DNA of 64,000 bases from Erigeron canadensis (Eukaryota; Streptophyta; Magnoliopsida; Asterales; Asteraceae), in NCBI RefSeq assembly GCF_010389155.1, contig NC_057761.1, positions 17,858,501 through 17,922,500 on the forward strand. Direction: 5' to 3'. Positions 32,293 to 43,305 of the stretch are shown here, piece by piece (the stretch's first letter is position 1; every line of letters begins with the position of its first letter). Under the pieces are notes generated by a model that was not told where the DNA came from, did no database searches, and was given only the letters and a program-made list of their open reading frames with translations. A program made the position numbers and the translations under genes.

Positions 32293-35115
32293 TGTAACAT
32301 CCTAAATCTTCTTTTAGTGTCGTTAATTTGTTCATTAATTATCACTATTGTATATCTAACGATTACTTGTATTAGTTATAATTAGGTAGTTAATGATATG
32401 GAAAAATGTGTAAACGAATATTGCACTAAAATACTAATTAGTTATGCGAGCTTTAGGAATAATTATGGTATTAAGAAATAATAAAAGGTTTAATGAGGGT
32501 AAAATATGCAAAATAGAGAAAGCTTAAAGGATATTGTAACATATCAAAAATTTGGGTTTCATAGTGCAAGAATACCTCTCATTCGGGTCAATTTCGAGTT
32601 TGAACACTTGTTGAAGGTTTTGGTAAGCTAAACTCATCCCAAAATCATCATTTATGTTTATTAACATGTTTCTAGTTGATTTCAAGCAAATTTGGGTCAT
32701 AAATTGGGTCAAAAGGGCATTTAGGGTTTCCTAGGGTTTCAAATGGGTCAAAACAATTTCTAACCTTGATTTAATGTTATGAATCAAAATTATGATATGG
32801 GTTATGTTCAATGATGTTAAAATATGGTGATTTATGCATAAAAATGTGTCTTGGAGCTTCCTTAGTTGATCTTGAAGTCAAGAATCTGCCCAGTCGGAGC
32901 ATGGCCGCTCAGATAGACGCACCGTGCTTGTGGCCGTGCTATGTGCCTAGTTCTTCCCGTACTGCAGACGCTCACACGGCCGACCGTGCGAGCGGCCGCA
33001 GTATTTCTGTTCCTTCCCCAACTTTTTCGTTCGGTTATCGGTCGACTTTTAATGATCCAAAACTTGTTTGTTGGTCTTATATTAACATACTAAGGTTAAC
33101 AAAATTGGTTAAACACATTTCTAAACACTTTGATTTTCAAGTGGAATTTTGGTGCTAAGTCATTGAGCCGTGTCTAACCAAAACTCTTCATTTGTCATTT
33201 AAACGTTCTCGAATGACTTATAAAACATCTTTAGGGGAAATTGTGGTATAGGATAACTAGTATTGACCATGTCTTGTATTGTGACATATATTGTTAGGTT
33301 GTGGACTTTTGACGACCATTGGGCATTCGTAGCTTGATATTAACTTGCTATTGCCGATCAAGGTGAGTTCGTAGCTCCCTACTCGTTTGAGATTCGGGCT
33401 GAAAAGTGTACAACCTTTGTGTGATTACTTGTTTGTTTGTGCAATTATGTGTTGCCTTGATTGATGACATAGTTCAATTGAGCATACGTTTGATTTCCTT
33501 GATGATGACATGACTTGATTATGCATATGTTGAGTGTCTTGAGTGATGACATTGTTTGATTGATGGAATTGTTAACGTGTAAATACGTGGTTGTTATATG
33601 ATTATTGTATGTGCATGTTTGGTTGATTATTAGGTTAGTCGTGCATATATGGAAGACGGTAATACTTTCGAAAGGTTGGAGATGTGGTGGGAAGGCTGCG
33701 GGTGACCCTATATATAAGCATCAAAGGCCTTTCAAAAGTAGTATCGTACGAAGTATATACACATAGTGTTTGTTCCTGGGTGGACATTGATGGTCATGGT
33801 GCAATTGAGTACAATGAAGTACATTATGCACAATTGAGTACAATCAGGTACATTACGTGTAGTTGAGTGCAATTGAGGGACATTGATAGACATGTTGGAC
33901 ATTATAGAACTTGTTAGATACTTCTTGATATCATTATTACTTGTTCTTGTTTACTATGCGTATTCTAAATACCTTGCGTAGTTCATTATGTGAGTACATA
34001 TGTGAGGGTAATTGATGGACATTGATTGATTATGTATTGTTTGAGTATGATTGATTTATTTATGATTAGGCTAGTTGTACATACATGGAAGATGATGATA
34101 CATTTAATGAGTTAGAGATGTGGTGGGAAGGCTGCGGGTGACCCTGTATACAAACATCTAAGATTCCTTAAATGTAAAGTCGTATGAAATGTATGTGCAT
34201 TGTGCATGGTTGAGTTGATGGACATGATGGACATGATGACATTAAACGGGTACTTACGTATTTGATGACAATAAACGGGTACTTACGTACTTGATGACAT
34301 TAAACGGGTACTTATGTACTTGATGACATTAAACGGGTACTTATGTACTTGATGACAATATCGATGACAATAGAGGGACAATGTGTGCATGTACAAATAA
34401 ACGGGTACTTACGTACTTGACGACATTAAACGGGTACTTATGTACTTGATGACATTAAACGGGTACTTATGTACTTGATGACAATAACGATGACAATAGG
34501 GGGACAATGTGTGCATGTGCAACAAACGGGTGCTATACGTACTTGATGACAATTAGATGACATGAGAACAATTGAGGGACATTGATGGACATGTTTGACA
34601 TTTTAGAACTTGATGGATATTTGTTGATGTCGACATTCTGTGTTCTTGTGCATTATGTGTGTTCTAGCTATGGTATGATTGTGCAATGGATACATGTGGG
34701 TCCAGGTTGCGCTACGAGCCAACCTATATTGAGTACTCGTGCCTTTTAAGGGCTTACTGTAGGTGTGTTCCTTGTTGGTTAGCTTAGTTCATATTGTGAA
34801 TGGCTTTGGCATTAGATCCTCGTCATTCGCCCCAACGAACTCACCAACCTAGTGTTGACCTTGTTTAGTACACTTTTCAGGTAACCTTGTGAATCTAAGA
34901 CGTGATGGTTGATGGATGCTTGCGCTAGAGTTTGGGCTTAGTCTTACATGGATCAATGATTCATTTGCCCCTATTTGCATTATGCTTTATGTACTTGTTT
35001 GTTGATGATGGATTCACCAAATCCCTTTATTTTCATATAGTTCATGTTCTACGATAATCCCATGTATACGCTATATCTTTTCGGTAGTATTTGGAGCCTA
35101 GCTCGGGGTGTTACA
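32293..35115. repeat. 2.8-kb LTR with TGTAAC/GTTACA ends, partner lost
   Basis: The ends TGTAACATCC and GGGGTGTTACA form the inverted termini common in long plant gypsy LTRs (Tekay-type chromoviruses). The left neighbour is repeat E, the right neighbour is gypsy RT (F2). The flanking 5-mers (CAGTG, GATTA) do not match, so this is not a simple solo LTR. The body has an internal ~440-bp-spaced duplication (about 33640 and 34080) and a 29-bp tandem array. No coding sequence. Confidence 0.7.
34236..34560. repeat. 29-bp tandem repeat with higher-order structure
   Basis: Units of the form GACATTAAACGGGTACTTA followed by TGTACTTGAT repeat in two blocks of three to four. The blocks are separated by a GATGACAATA-GGGACAATGTGTGCATGT spacer which itself repeats. 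The larger period is about 150 bp. The motif AAACGGGT occurs about eight times. Confidence 0.8.
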
Positions 35116-35918
35116 GATTACTAAAGGCGAAGATGATTAGAGAAGTTAAATTTCCTGAATGGTTGGCAAACGTGGTGGTTGTGCAAAAGAAAAATGGAAA
35201 ATGGAGAGTTTGTATAGATTTCACAGATCTTAACAAAGCTTGTCCAAAAGATCCATTTCCACTTCCACATATTGATGCAATGGTTGATGCGACTTCGGGA
35301 CACGAGATGCTGACATTCATGGATGCCTTTTCAGGATTTCAGCAGATTCAAATGAAACCTGAAGATCAAGAAGCCACAGCCTTCATGACACCAACATGTA
35401 TTTATTGTTATATTGCCATGCCTTTTGGTCTTAAAAATGCAAGGTGCTACATATCAAAGGCTAGTCAACATGATGTTCAAAGACCAACTGGGGGATACCA
35501 TGGAAGTCTATATAGATGACATGGTGGTGAAATCTAAGAAAGCTGAAGATCATTTGCGAGATCTTGAAGTAGCCTTCAATATCATGGACAAATACAACAT
35601 GAAGCTGAATCCTACCAAATATAATTTTGGAGTTGGAACCGGAAAATTCCTAGGATATATGGTAACCAAAAGAGAAATTGAAGCTAGCCCGGAGCAAATC
35701 AAAGCTATATTAAATTTGAAATCTCCGTCAAATGCCAAAGATATTCAAAGATTAACTGATAGGCTAGCAACACTCAACAGATTTATCTCAAAATCTTCAG
35801 ATAGATGCAAGGAGTTTTATGATATCTTAAAGAAGAATAAGAAATTCGAATGGGGAGAAAAGCAAGAAGGAGCTTTCCAAAAATTAAAAAAATATTTATC
35901 AACTCCTCCACTATTGAT
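35116..35918 (+). pseudogene. F2 pol part 1: reverse transcriptase
   Basis: Conserved RT motifs in order: IREVKFPEWLANVVVV, WRVCIDFTDLNKACPKD, LTFMDAFSGFQQI, MPFGLKNA, then a 1-bp frame change near 35445, and the catalytic YIDDMVV (about 35509-35529). The protein runs on through FLGYMVTKR and RFISKSSDRCKEF to LSTPPLL, where CACTA interrupts it. The same codon resumes at 42250. There is no start codon of its own; upstream gag and protease are missing. Confidence 0.9.
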
Positions 35919-36140
35919 CACTACTAGAAACAAGACTATTTTTGACCCGCTTTTTATGACTCACGTTAATAGATGACGCGTAAAGTGAGAAGTCATAAAA
36001 ATACTGTCATAATTTGTAAAATCTGAAGTGTTTATGACATGCATTTTTTAGTATCATAAAAAAAAGGTAAGGTAACACGGGGCTACAATGTTTTCTTAAT
36101 TATTATACAAAAATCAAACGCAAAATAATTTCCAGCTCCT

Positions 36141-36480
36141 ATGTGTCAAGACACCCAAAATTCAAAAAAACACACACACATCTATCAAAACACACACACA
36201 CACACACCAAACCCTATCAAACTCGATCTCTGCCGCTCCATCAAACCCTATCAAACCCGATCGCCATCCATCTCTGCCGCTCTCATCACCATCACCATCC
36301 ATCTCCAACACACACACACACACACACACACTTTCCGATGGCCGTTAATGGCGGTTCCCGTGTTAACGGATTTATCTCAGGCTAGATCCAAAGATTTTTT
36401 TGGGTTTCGGATAATTCTGCTTCTTCATCTTGCTATATGTTTAATGCAAGTATGCTTCTTCAACTTGTTTTGCTTAATCT
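36141..36480 (+). other. CA-rich leader-like sequence inside CACTA
   Basis: CA dinucleotide tracts (about 36170-36205 and 36308-36332) and CT/CA-rich DNA resemble a plant 5' untranslated region. It leads to an ATG at about 36339 with a short frame (MAVNGGSRVNGFISG). It may be the 5' end of a captured gene, but nothing proves it belongs to the exons at 37489-38081. Confidence 0.35.
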
Positions 36481-37488
36481 GAATATCAAATCTTGGCTAC
36501 CAATCTTGTTCTTTTTTATTTAACTGTAATATATGTATATATATACGCAATATATATATACGCTGTATATATGTTGTGTGTGTGTATATGGGTTTTTCAT
36601 TGCTTAAATCAATGCAAATCGCGATTACCTTGTCCATATATATGGTTATCTGCTATTAACTTCCTAATAGCTAACTAATCTATTATTAGATTTGATCTGT
36701 TTTTTAGTTATTTGTAATTTATATATGATCTTAGTTATCTGTTATCAATTGTTCAAAATTTTGATTACCTGTTTGAAGGTGATATGATGTATGTTTGAAT
36801 ATATGTATTTGATCGAAATGGATCACCATTTTTGCACTTAACTTTTGTTGATTAGATTTCGATTGGAGAAAACACGGCCAAATTTTGGTGCGGCTATGAT
36901 GTTAATGGGGTTGCCATTGCAGGATCTTGCTATTTTCAGGTGGGTGAATTAACGAGTGATGATTTTAAAGGCTTCAAGGAAATGATGATTGAAAGGTATA
37001 CCTTATTTGAGCTACATAGGTGTCATCAAAACTTATGTTTTAGAAATGGTGTTTTGAATTAGTAGATAAAGTCTACTGTGTTTTGAGTCCAAATGGATGA
37101 AATGGTAATTTGAATCTGTTAGAACAGCTACAGTTGGTTTTGTATTGCATTTTTCTTACCTGTTTTTACTTTTCTTGGTTGACCCGAATGGATTTAGGGA
37201 TGTTCAAGAAGCCTGCGCAATGTAATGTAGAAACTTGCAGAAACTCATAGTTCCTCATTGGGTTTGGTAATGATATAGCTTCTCTTAAATGCCTGTTTTT
37301 TGCTGCAGGCCGTTATTTGGTCACATTCTTGAAGCCTTGCATCTGGTGTATCTGTTGATAGTGAAAGAAATGCCAAATTGTCAAAACCACCCACGGGGGA
37401 CTTCTGTTTGCTGTTTATGATCTATTCTGTTCGCTGTAAAAGCACCATACAGTACCTAATATTCTTATGTTCTTTGTTGTCTTGGCAG

Positions 37489-38081
37489 ATCTTCATCAGG
37501 ATTAGCCAAGTTAAGTAAGCCTTCTGGTAGCAGAATTCTTGCTAAACAACAGGGAGAGAAAAAAGAAACACCCCAGGAGCAACTTAAGCGGATTATGAAC
37601 AAACAACTAAATAAGCAGAGTAAACTTCATTGTTTTTTTTTTTGTCGACTTCATTATCACAAGAGTTTAATTAACACCATGTGTTCAAAATGGTGTTGCA
37701 AATTTGTGGACGTGGAGATGCTGCTCTTGTTAGTTCTAGGCTAAAATTTGCTGTTAATATCTTGTCTTCACAGTCAAGAAAGATAATGCTGCTGAAATGG
37801 CTAAGAAACGAGAACAAAAGCGACATAGACTTGAGAAACTTGCAGAAACCAGCAGACTATCGTTCAGACTATCTCGCTCCCCACCCCGTTCTGTAACATC
37901 TCTCCGGTCTCGTTCCATATCTCGCTCTCGCTCCCCAAGGTAACAACTATGTTTTGCTTCTGTGTGATTAATGAAAATAACCATTTAGGCATTATATAAT
38001 TGAAGTTAATGAAAAACTAATTATAGCCAATTTTGCAGGATTGTAATTCGTAACAGAAGACTCGAAGAAATGTGGTACTAG
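37489..38081 (+). pseudogene. Captured 3' exons of an SR-type splicing factor (CLASRP/SWAP-like)
   Basis: Three exons, 37489-37619, 37774-37939 and 38039-38081, join in frame with GT-AG introns of 154 and 99 bp. The product runs from SSSGLAKLSKPSGS through KETPQEQLKRIMNKQLNKQ and KKDNAAEMAKKREQKRHR to an Arg/Ser-rich tail (LSRSPPRSVTS, RSRSISRSRSPR), ending at TAG 38079-38081. The motif order resembles the C-terminal half of plant CLK4-associating SR-rich (SWAP-type) proteins, from memory. The N-terminal domain is not recognised. The lack of any stop and the good splice sites suggest either recent capture or some constraint. A stretch at about 36860-36940 may be another exon. Confidence 0.6.
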
Positions 38082-39110
38082 CTTCTATATATATTTACTT
38101 CATCTAAGTTTAATTTTTATATTTGGTTTCTAATCTTAAGTGTACATCTTTAAATTATTCAGCTAAGACTGTAACAACCGTCTTATAAATATTCTAATTT
38201 AGTTTCTTAAGTCGTACTTTCGACATCTGAACGGCTAGACAGTCCAATCTACTTTAGTTCTTGACGTACTTTAGACGCAAAATATGCTCTTATTTGAAGG
38301 TCAATTAGATCTTAAATCTTGATTTATGTGACGGATTATGAATTAGTTCGATAAAATATGAAGGTTCGGTTCATAAATGTTCGTGTCCATGAGTAATCTA
38401 GTGCAAAATGTTCACAAATAGTCCCTTGGAAATACCTAGTGCATTCATTTGGAAAATGTATAAATAGAATGTGGTAGTGTGAGAAAATTCACTATTCATT
38501 CATCACCTTCATTTCTCACTCTCTCTCTAAAAACACATAGTCAGGAAACCTCTCTACCACCATTTTCACACACTAAAATCACCATCTTGATTTTGGGTTG
38601 GTTAAGTGAAATCATTTGTACTTTCGGGTTCCTTGTGACGATCAAAACACGTTTCCAACAACAAATCACAGGTAATAACATCTTTTGAGAATTTGATCAA
38701 AACAAAAGTGTACTTTTTATGTTCTTGTTCTTGATGATTTGGTCCGATTTTTGTTAAGAAATCATGTTTACAAGCAATGGGTTTGTGTCTAAATGTGTTT
38801 AACATCATTTTGGTGAACAAATTTAGGTCATAACGTGATTAAATTGCAAAACCCATTTTTCATAAATGAACATAACTTGTTCTTGAAGTTTAAAGTGTTC
38901 GTACGTTAATTTGATCCTGAAATCTGAAAATGTGGTAAGAAAATAGTGTTAATATGTTAATATGTACTACTATTACATCCTAACTCGTTCCAAGATCGAC
39001 TTAGACCTCTATAGACTTGATTTCTTGGGTGCATGGGCTCGTGTTTATGTTCTTGAGCTGCTACTGCTGCTACTCGTTGTTGTTATGGGTGGTAGTGTTT
39101 GGAGTGTAAA

Positions 39111-39857
39111 GAAACGATCTCTTCTACTTTATCAAGAAACGATCTAAATGATCAGATCATGAAGAACGACCTCTTTAATGAAACTAAAACGACCTCTTTT
39201 GAAGAAGAAGTCTAAAACGATCTAAACAGAGTGAAGCGTAAAACGATCTGATGGCCAAGAACTAGTAGAACGATCTAAAAAGTTTGTCTAATGAAATGAT
39301 CTAAACTAACCTAAGGCTAAGACGATCTAAATGATGAAGCAGTGAAACAATCTAAATGAACCTAAACCCAAAACGATCTCCTCCTGCTTATAAGTTATAA
39401 AACGATCCTTTCCATTTAAAAATTGGAACGATCTCTTTTTGAAGTTTAGGACGACCTCTTGCTACGGACTTTGAAACGATCTTGACCGATTCCTTGTGTA
39501 AAACGATCGGAATTCATAAACCCATGAAACGATCCAATTTCTGAATAATGAAACGATCTTATTTAAACTTGCTTAGTACTAAACAATCTAAGGACAGAAC
39601 GATCTAAACATGGCAGGACTAGAACGATCTTTTTTTGATGAGTACCAAAACGACCTAAATAGAAGATTATAAAACGGCTCTTCAGCCAGAATTACGAAAC
39701 TATCTGTTTGGAAATATAAAATGATCTCCTTGCTTATCCTGGGAAACAATCTATTCTTACTCGAGTATGGAAGTGACCTGTTTGAATTGGATATCAAGAC
39801 GATTACCTGAGTATCTTCAAGACGACCTAATCTGCTTATGAGTCAAGACGATCTAAA
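39111..39857. repeat. Array of ~30 AACGATCT cores spaced about 25 bp
   Basis: The core (A/G)AAACGATCT, often followed by AAA, occurs about 30 times with substitutions such as GACCT or AATCT. Distances between successive cores are mostly 22-29 bp. The DNA between cores is poorly conserved. No open frame spans the array. Confidence 0.8.
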
Positions 39858-40455
39858 TAACCGAGACCCACCTATCCTTTTATTTGATCAGATAATCAAC
39901 CTAGCCTTGTACGTAACTCAAGGACAGACCCTTGCTTGCAATATTCTTTGATTAAGAACAATCAAGACTACTCATAGACCTCAGAACTAATCCTTAAAAT
40001 GGTCCAAGACAATGTTCATTTTACAAAATCCTAATCAAGTTCACTAATAAATGATGTACAGTTAATTAATGATATAATCAGGTTGTGTGTGTTCAAAGAT
40101 GCACAAGTTGAGTTTAGTTCGAATACTTGAGTACATTTAAAGTCCATTTTGTGTCAAAACGTTCTAAGTTCAGCAAGGACTAAATCATCGGATCATCAAG
40201 AACATTTTTGTGATGAATTAATCACTAAGTCTAATATATGTACATATCATGTGTACAACAACGTGTACTTAGGCTTCTGTCAAGACGCGCTTGGGTTTCT
40301 ATAGATATAATATATCTATCTCCGTGCTTGTTCTCTGTGCTCAATAACCGTACGGTACCAGATCACTGTGAGTTCACTTATCCCCTTTTCGTACATTTTG
40401 TTCAAAGTTCTTTATCGGGGACTAAAAAGCATGAAAACTATTTTTGTACTTAAAT

Positions 40456-40486
<31 letters not shown>

Positions 40487-40667
40487 GTTCTTGAGTTGTT
40501 CTACGTACTATTATATGATCGTACGAAAAGTATTTCGTACTTAAGTGTATATATATAAATATATGTACAAATGTTCTAAAACTGTCCTAGGTACTATTTT
40601 ATGAACATACTGACTATTTATAAAATGCTTCTGAAATGCATCCTTATTATTATTATCTTCTGTGGTG

Positions 40668-40845
40668 TGTTGGGATCTTGAATGGGCAGGATCCCGAATA
40701 CATCCATACCTTCTTTTATACTCTCTCTTGAGTGTATTTAGATCTTGAATGGGCAGGATCTAAATACATTCCTATCATCATAGTTATTCTCTGTAACTGT
40801 ATTCTAGATCTTGAATGGGCAAGGTCTTGAATACATTTGTAACAC
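40668..40845. repeat. Three copies of a ~65-bp unit
   Basis: Each copy begins with GATCTTGAATGGGCA(G/A)G, followed by GATC or GTCTTG and AATACAT. Copies start near 40674, 40741 and 40805. Confidence 0.75.
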
Positions 40846-41659
40846 TTATTTGTTCTCTGTATGTACTTATTGTTCTATGTATGATATCTATTTTTACTGC
40901 TATCAATTCATATCCCACTGTTCAGGGAATGAACCGTAGGTAATTATGGACAGCGCTGTTAGGGTAGGTCCACCCTCATTCTCTACAGTTCTAGAGGATG
41001 CATATTATCTGTACTTATTTGATCTAGATCATGCTTGTAGCTTACTTGGTTGTTGTGAGCTTACTGATTCATTATCGTTCATCATTGACCGATCGGGTTA
41101 GCAGTAATTATATACATGCATATTAAGTACATTACATATTCCAAAACTATTCTTAATATTACAAAGTGCTTTTGACGGACGTACGGACCTTATGACTTGT
41201 TCTTAATATACATACTAATATTATGTATAACTAATGAGTACTTTATGTGAATCTCACCAACTACTTTTGTAGTTGACCCTTTTGAACTTACATGCTTTTC
41301 AGGCTAGGTTCTTAGTTCTCTTAGCATAAGAGTCCTCCTACTTCCAGCTTACTTCTATGGGATTGTTCGTGCGTTCAAGATTAGTGGCTGTGAAGACTTC
41401 CTTTTGCTTGTTCCTGTTCTGAGTTAAAAGAGTACTTAAGATAATTGTTCTGTCTTTTGAATATTATCTAATTCAGGGTTTATCCCAAATGTTGTAATAA
41501 CTTATGATACTTCTTATCCCTTAATGTTATAAGCTGTGTTTGAACTTGTACTGTGCGTGCTTGTGCTTATCTGTACATCCCGTATATTCCACTTTAGCTG
41601 GGTGTTACAAAGACAACATGTATTCAAATGTTTTCTTATCAGCAACTGTGCAGATTTTG

Positions 41660-41800
41660 TAGTCTCTAACATTAGCCCAAATTTCTACCTTTACCTTCCA
41701 GCCCGCGACAAATGTGCAGATTGTGTAGTCTCTAACATTAGCCCAAATGTGCAGATTGTGTAGTCTCTAACATTAGCCCAAATGTGCAGATTGTGTAGTC
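41660..41800. repeat. 35-bp tandem repeat inside CACTA
   Basis: The unit contains TGTGCAGATTGTGTAGTCTC followed by TAACATTAGCCCAAA. Three tandem copies, plus a diverged fourth at 41648-41690 separated by a short insert. Confidence 0.85.
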
Positions 41801-42249
41801 TCATCGACTGTTAAGATGTTACTTGTCTTGTGCAGTTTGTTTCACATCTAAATAACGTTATTTAAATGTGTAATGCGTTATTTTGATATTTGTAAATGAG
41901 TTTATATCTGAATTAAACGTGTTGTTTTGATATATATGAAATGCGTTATTTTGATATTTGTGTTTTCAATTTTGTATTATCAGGTTTTTAATTGTCATTT
42001 AATAGAAAATTAGGAAATGAAAAAAAATTAATTTTTTTAAAAAAAAAAATAAGGGTATGATGCGCAAAAATGAATGTCTAGAAAAGAGGGTCATAAACAG
42101 AGGGTCATAAATGTGTGTCATAAAAGGATGACGCCCAAATGCGAGTCAAGAAAATTTATGACTGGTCCATCCTTGATGGGCATTTGCGAGTCATCTGACC
42201 CCTTTATGACGCGCATTGCGCGTCAAGAATAGGCCTTTTTCTAGTAGTG

Positions 42250-42975
42250 GATGAAGCCTGAAGATGGTGAGCCTTTATATCTTTACATGGCAGTATCATC
42301 AAATGCAGTAAGCGCAGTCCTTGTAAAGGAATCTGAAGGTCAACAGAATCCCGTCTACTATGTAAGTAAGAGTTTAATTGATGCTGAAACCAGGTATTCT
42401 CATCTCGAAAAACTTATACTTGCATTAGTTACGACATCTACTAAACTTTGACATTATTTTGAAACGCATGCGATACATGTTAGGACTAATTACCCTATAA
42501 AATGCGTACTTAGGAAACCTGAATTATCAGGAAGAATGGCTAAATGGTCTGTGAAATTAAGTGCTTTTAACTTAGTATATGAACCTAGAAATGCTATAAA
42601 TCTCGGGCTTTAGCTGATTTTGTGGCTGATTTTAGTACTGACCTACAACCAGAAGTAGATCTAGAAGTTAAAATGTTAGAAGAAGCTACTGAAAAATGGA
42701 TCTTATATACTGATGGTGCCGCTAATGTCAAAGGAATAGGATTAGGCATCGTACTAAAATCGCCATAGGGGGATATCATACCCCAGGCAGTAAATTGTCA
42801 CTTTATAGCTACTAATAACGAAGCGGAATATGAAGCTTTAATTTCTGGCATGCAATTAGCTAAAGATATGAACATTAGAAACCTCAAAGTATACGTAGAT
42901 TCATTACTTTTTGCAAATCATTTTAATGGATCATACGCTGCAAAAGGTGAAAAATTGATGCAATACTTAGATATA
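42250..42975 (+). pseudogene. F2 pol part 2: RNase H and second RNase H
   Basis: It resumes the RT protein with MKPEDGEPLYLYMAV and VYYVSKSL, the first RNase H. A TGA near 42448 stands for a CGA Arg codon, and a 1-bp loss near 42598 shifts the frame. The second RNase H shows LYTDGAANVKG, NNEAEYEAL and VYVDSLLFANHF. A TAG at 42766-42768 stands for CAG. The Mutator-type MITE then interrupts; the protein continues at 43306. Two successive RNase H domains support a Tat-group element. Confidence 0.87.
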
Positions 42976-42984
42976 GTTAAAAAA

Positions 42985-43296
42985 AAGCAAAGATAATGGC
43001 ATACGAATGTAACCACCTATGACCAAATGGTTATGTAATGTAGTGACCTATTCAGGTGGCTATGTAATGTATGCACCTATGTTTTCTTGGCTATATACTA
43101 TGTAAGGTTCTTTTTATTTGGGTCAATCAATGTAAGAACCTATGTATTTTTTTTGCTATACTATGTAAAGTCCGTACATATTTTACATAGTATAGCCAAG
43201 AAAACATAAGTGCATACATTACATAGCCACATGAATAGGTCACTACATTACATAACCATTTGGTCATAGGTGGTTACATTTGTATGCCATAAACCC
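42985..43296. mobile_element. Mutator-type MITE, 312 bp, long inverted repeats
   Basis: The two halves are inverted copies of each other over more than 110 bp (ATGGCATACGAATGTAACC against its complement, with few changes). It is flanked by a perfect 9-bp duplication GTTAAAAAA (42976-42984 and 43297-43305), as for Mutator elements. Removing the element and one duplication restores the F2 frame (DIVKK then LAENF). No gene inside. Confidence 0.9.
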
Positions 43297-43305
43297 GTTA
43301 AAAAA

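Larger units (their letters stand above)
38170..41609. repeat. 3.4-kb solo LTR nested in CACTA
   Basis: The ends TGTAACAACC and GGGTGTTACA are flanked by a perfect 5-bp duplication AAGAC (38165-38169 and 41610-41614). The interior has no gag or pol, so unequal recombination has removed the body of a long-LTR, probably Tekay-type, gypsy element. It contains the AACGATCT array and a three-copy repeat. It belongs to the same broad LTR class as 32293-35115. Confidence 0.9.
35919..42249. mobile_element. CACTA DNA transposon, 6.3 kb, non-autonomous, carrying gene exons
   Basis: The ends are CACTACTAGAAAC and TTTTTCTAGTAGTG, the canonical CACTA (En/Spm) termini. The 3-bp duplication is GAT (35916-35918 and 42250-42252). 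Removing it rejoins the F2 frame exactly (PPLL then MKPEDGE). The subterminal ~150 bp on both sides are rich in TTATGAC and GACGC motifs in both orientations, as expected for transposase-binding repeats. No transposase frame is visible. Without the internal 3.4-kb solo LTR the element would be about 2.9 kb. Confidence 0.93.

Noticed and set aside
34236..34560. CRISPR-like regular repeats
   Set aside because: Units are directly tandem or share a repeated spacer, the context is a plant LTR, and there are no unique spacers or cas genes.
36141..36385. His/Thr-rich protein from CA repeats
   Set aside because: Translation of dinucleotide repeats in a leader-like region; no conserved features.
39111..39857. 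CRISPR array from short repeats at regular spacing
   Set aside because: Core is only 8-10 bp, varies, and lies in a eukaryotic LTR; reported instead as a motif array.
42985..43296. Transcription terminator or pre-miRNA hairpin
   Set aside because: Perfect 9-bp target duplication and frame restoration identify a MITE; small-RNA production remains possible but unproven.
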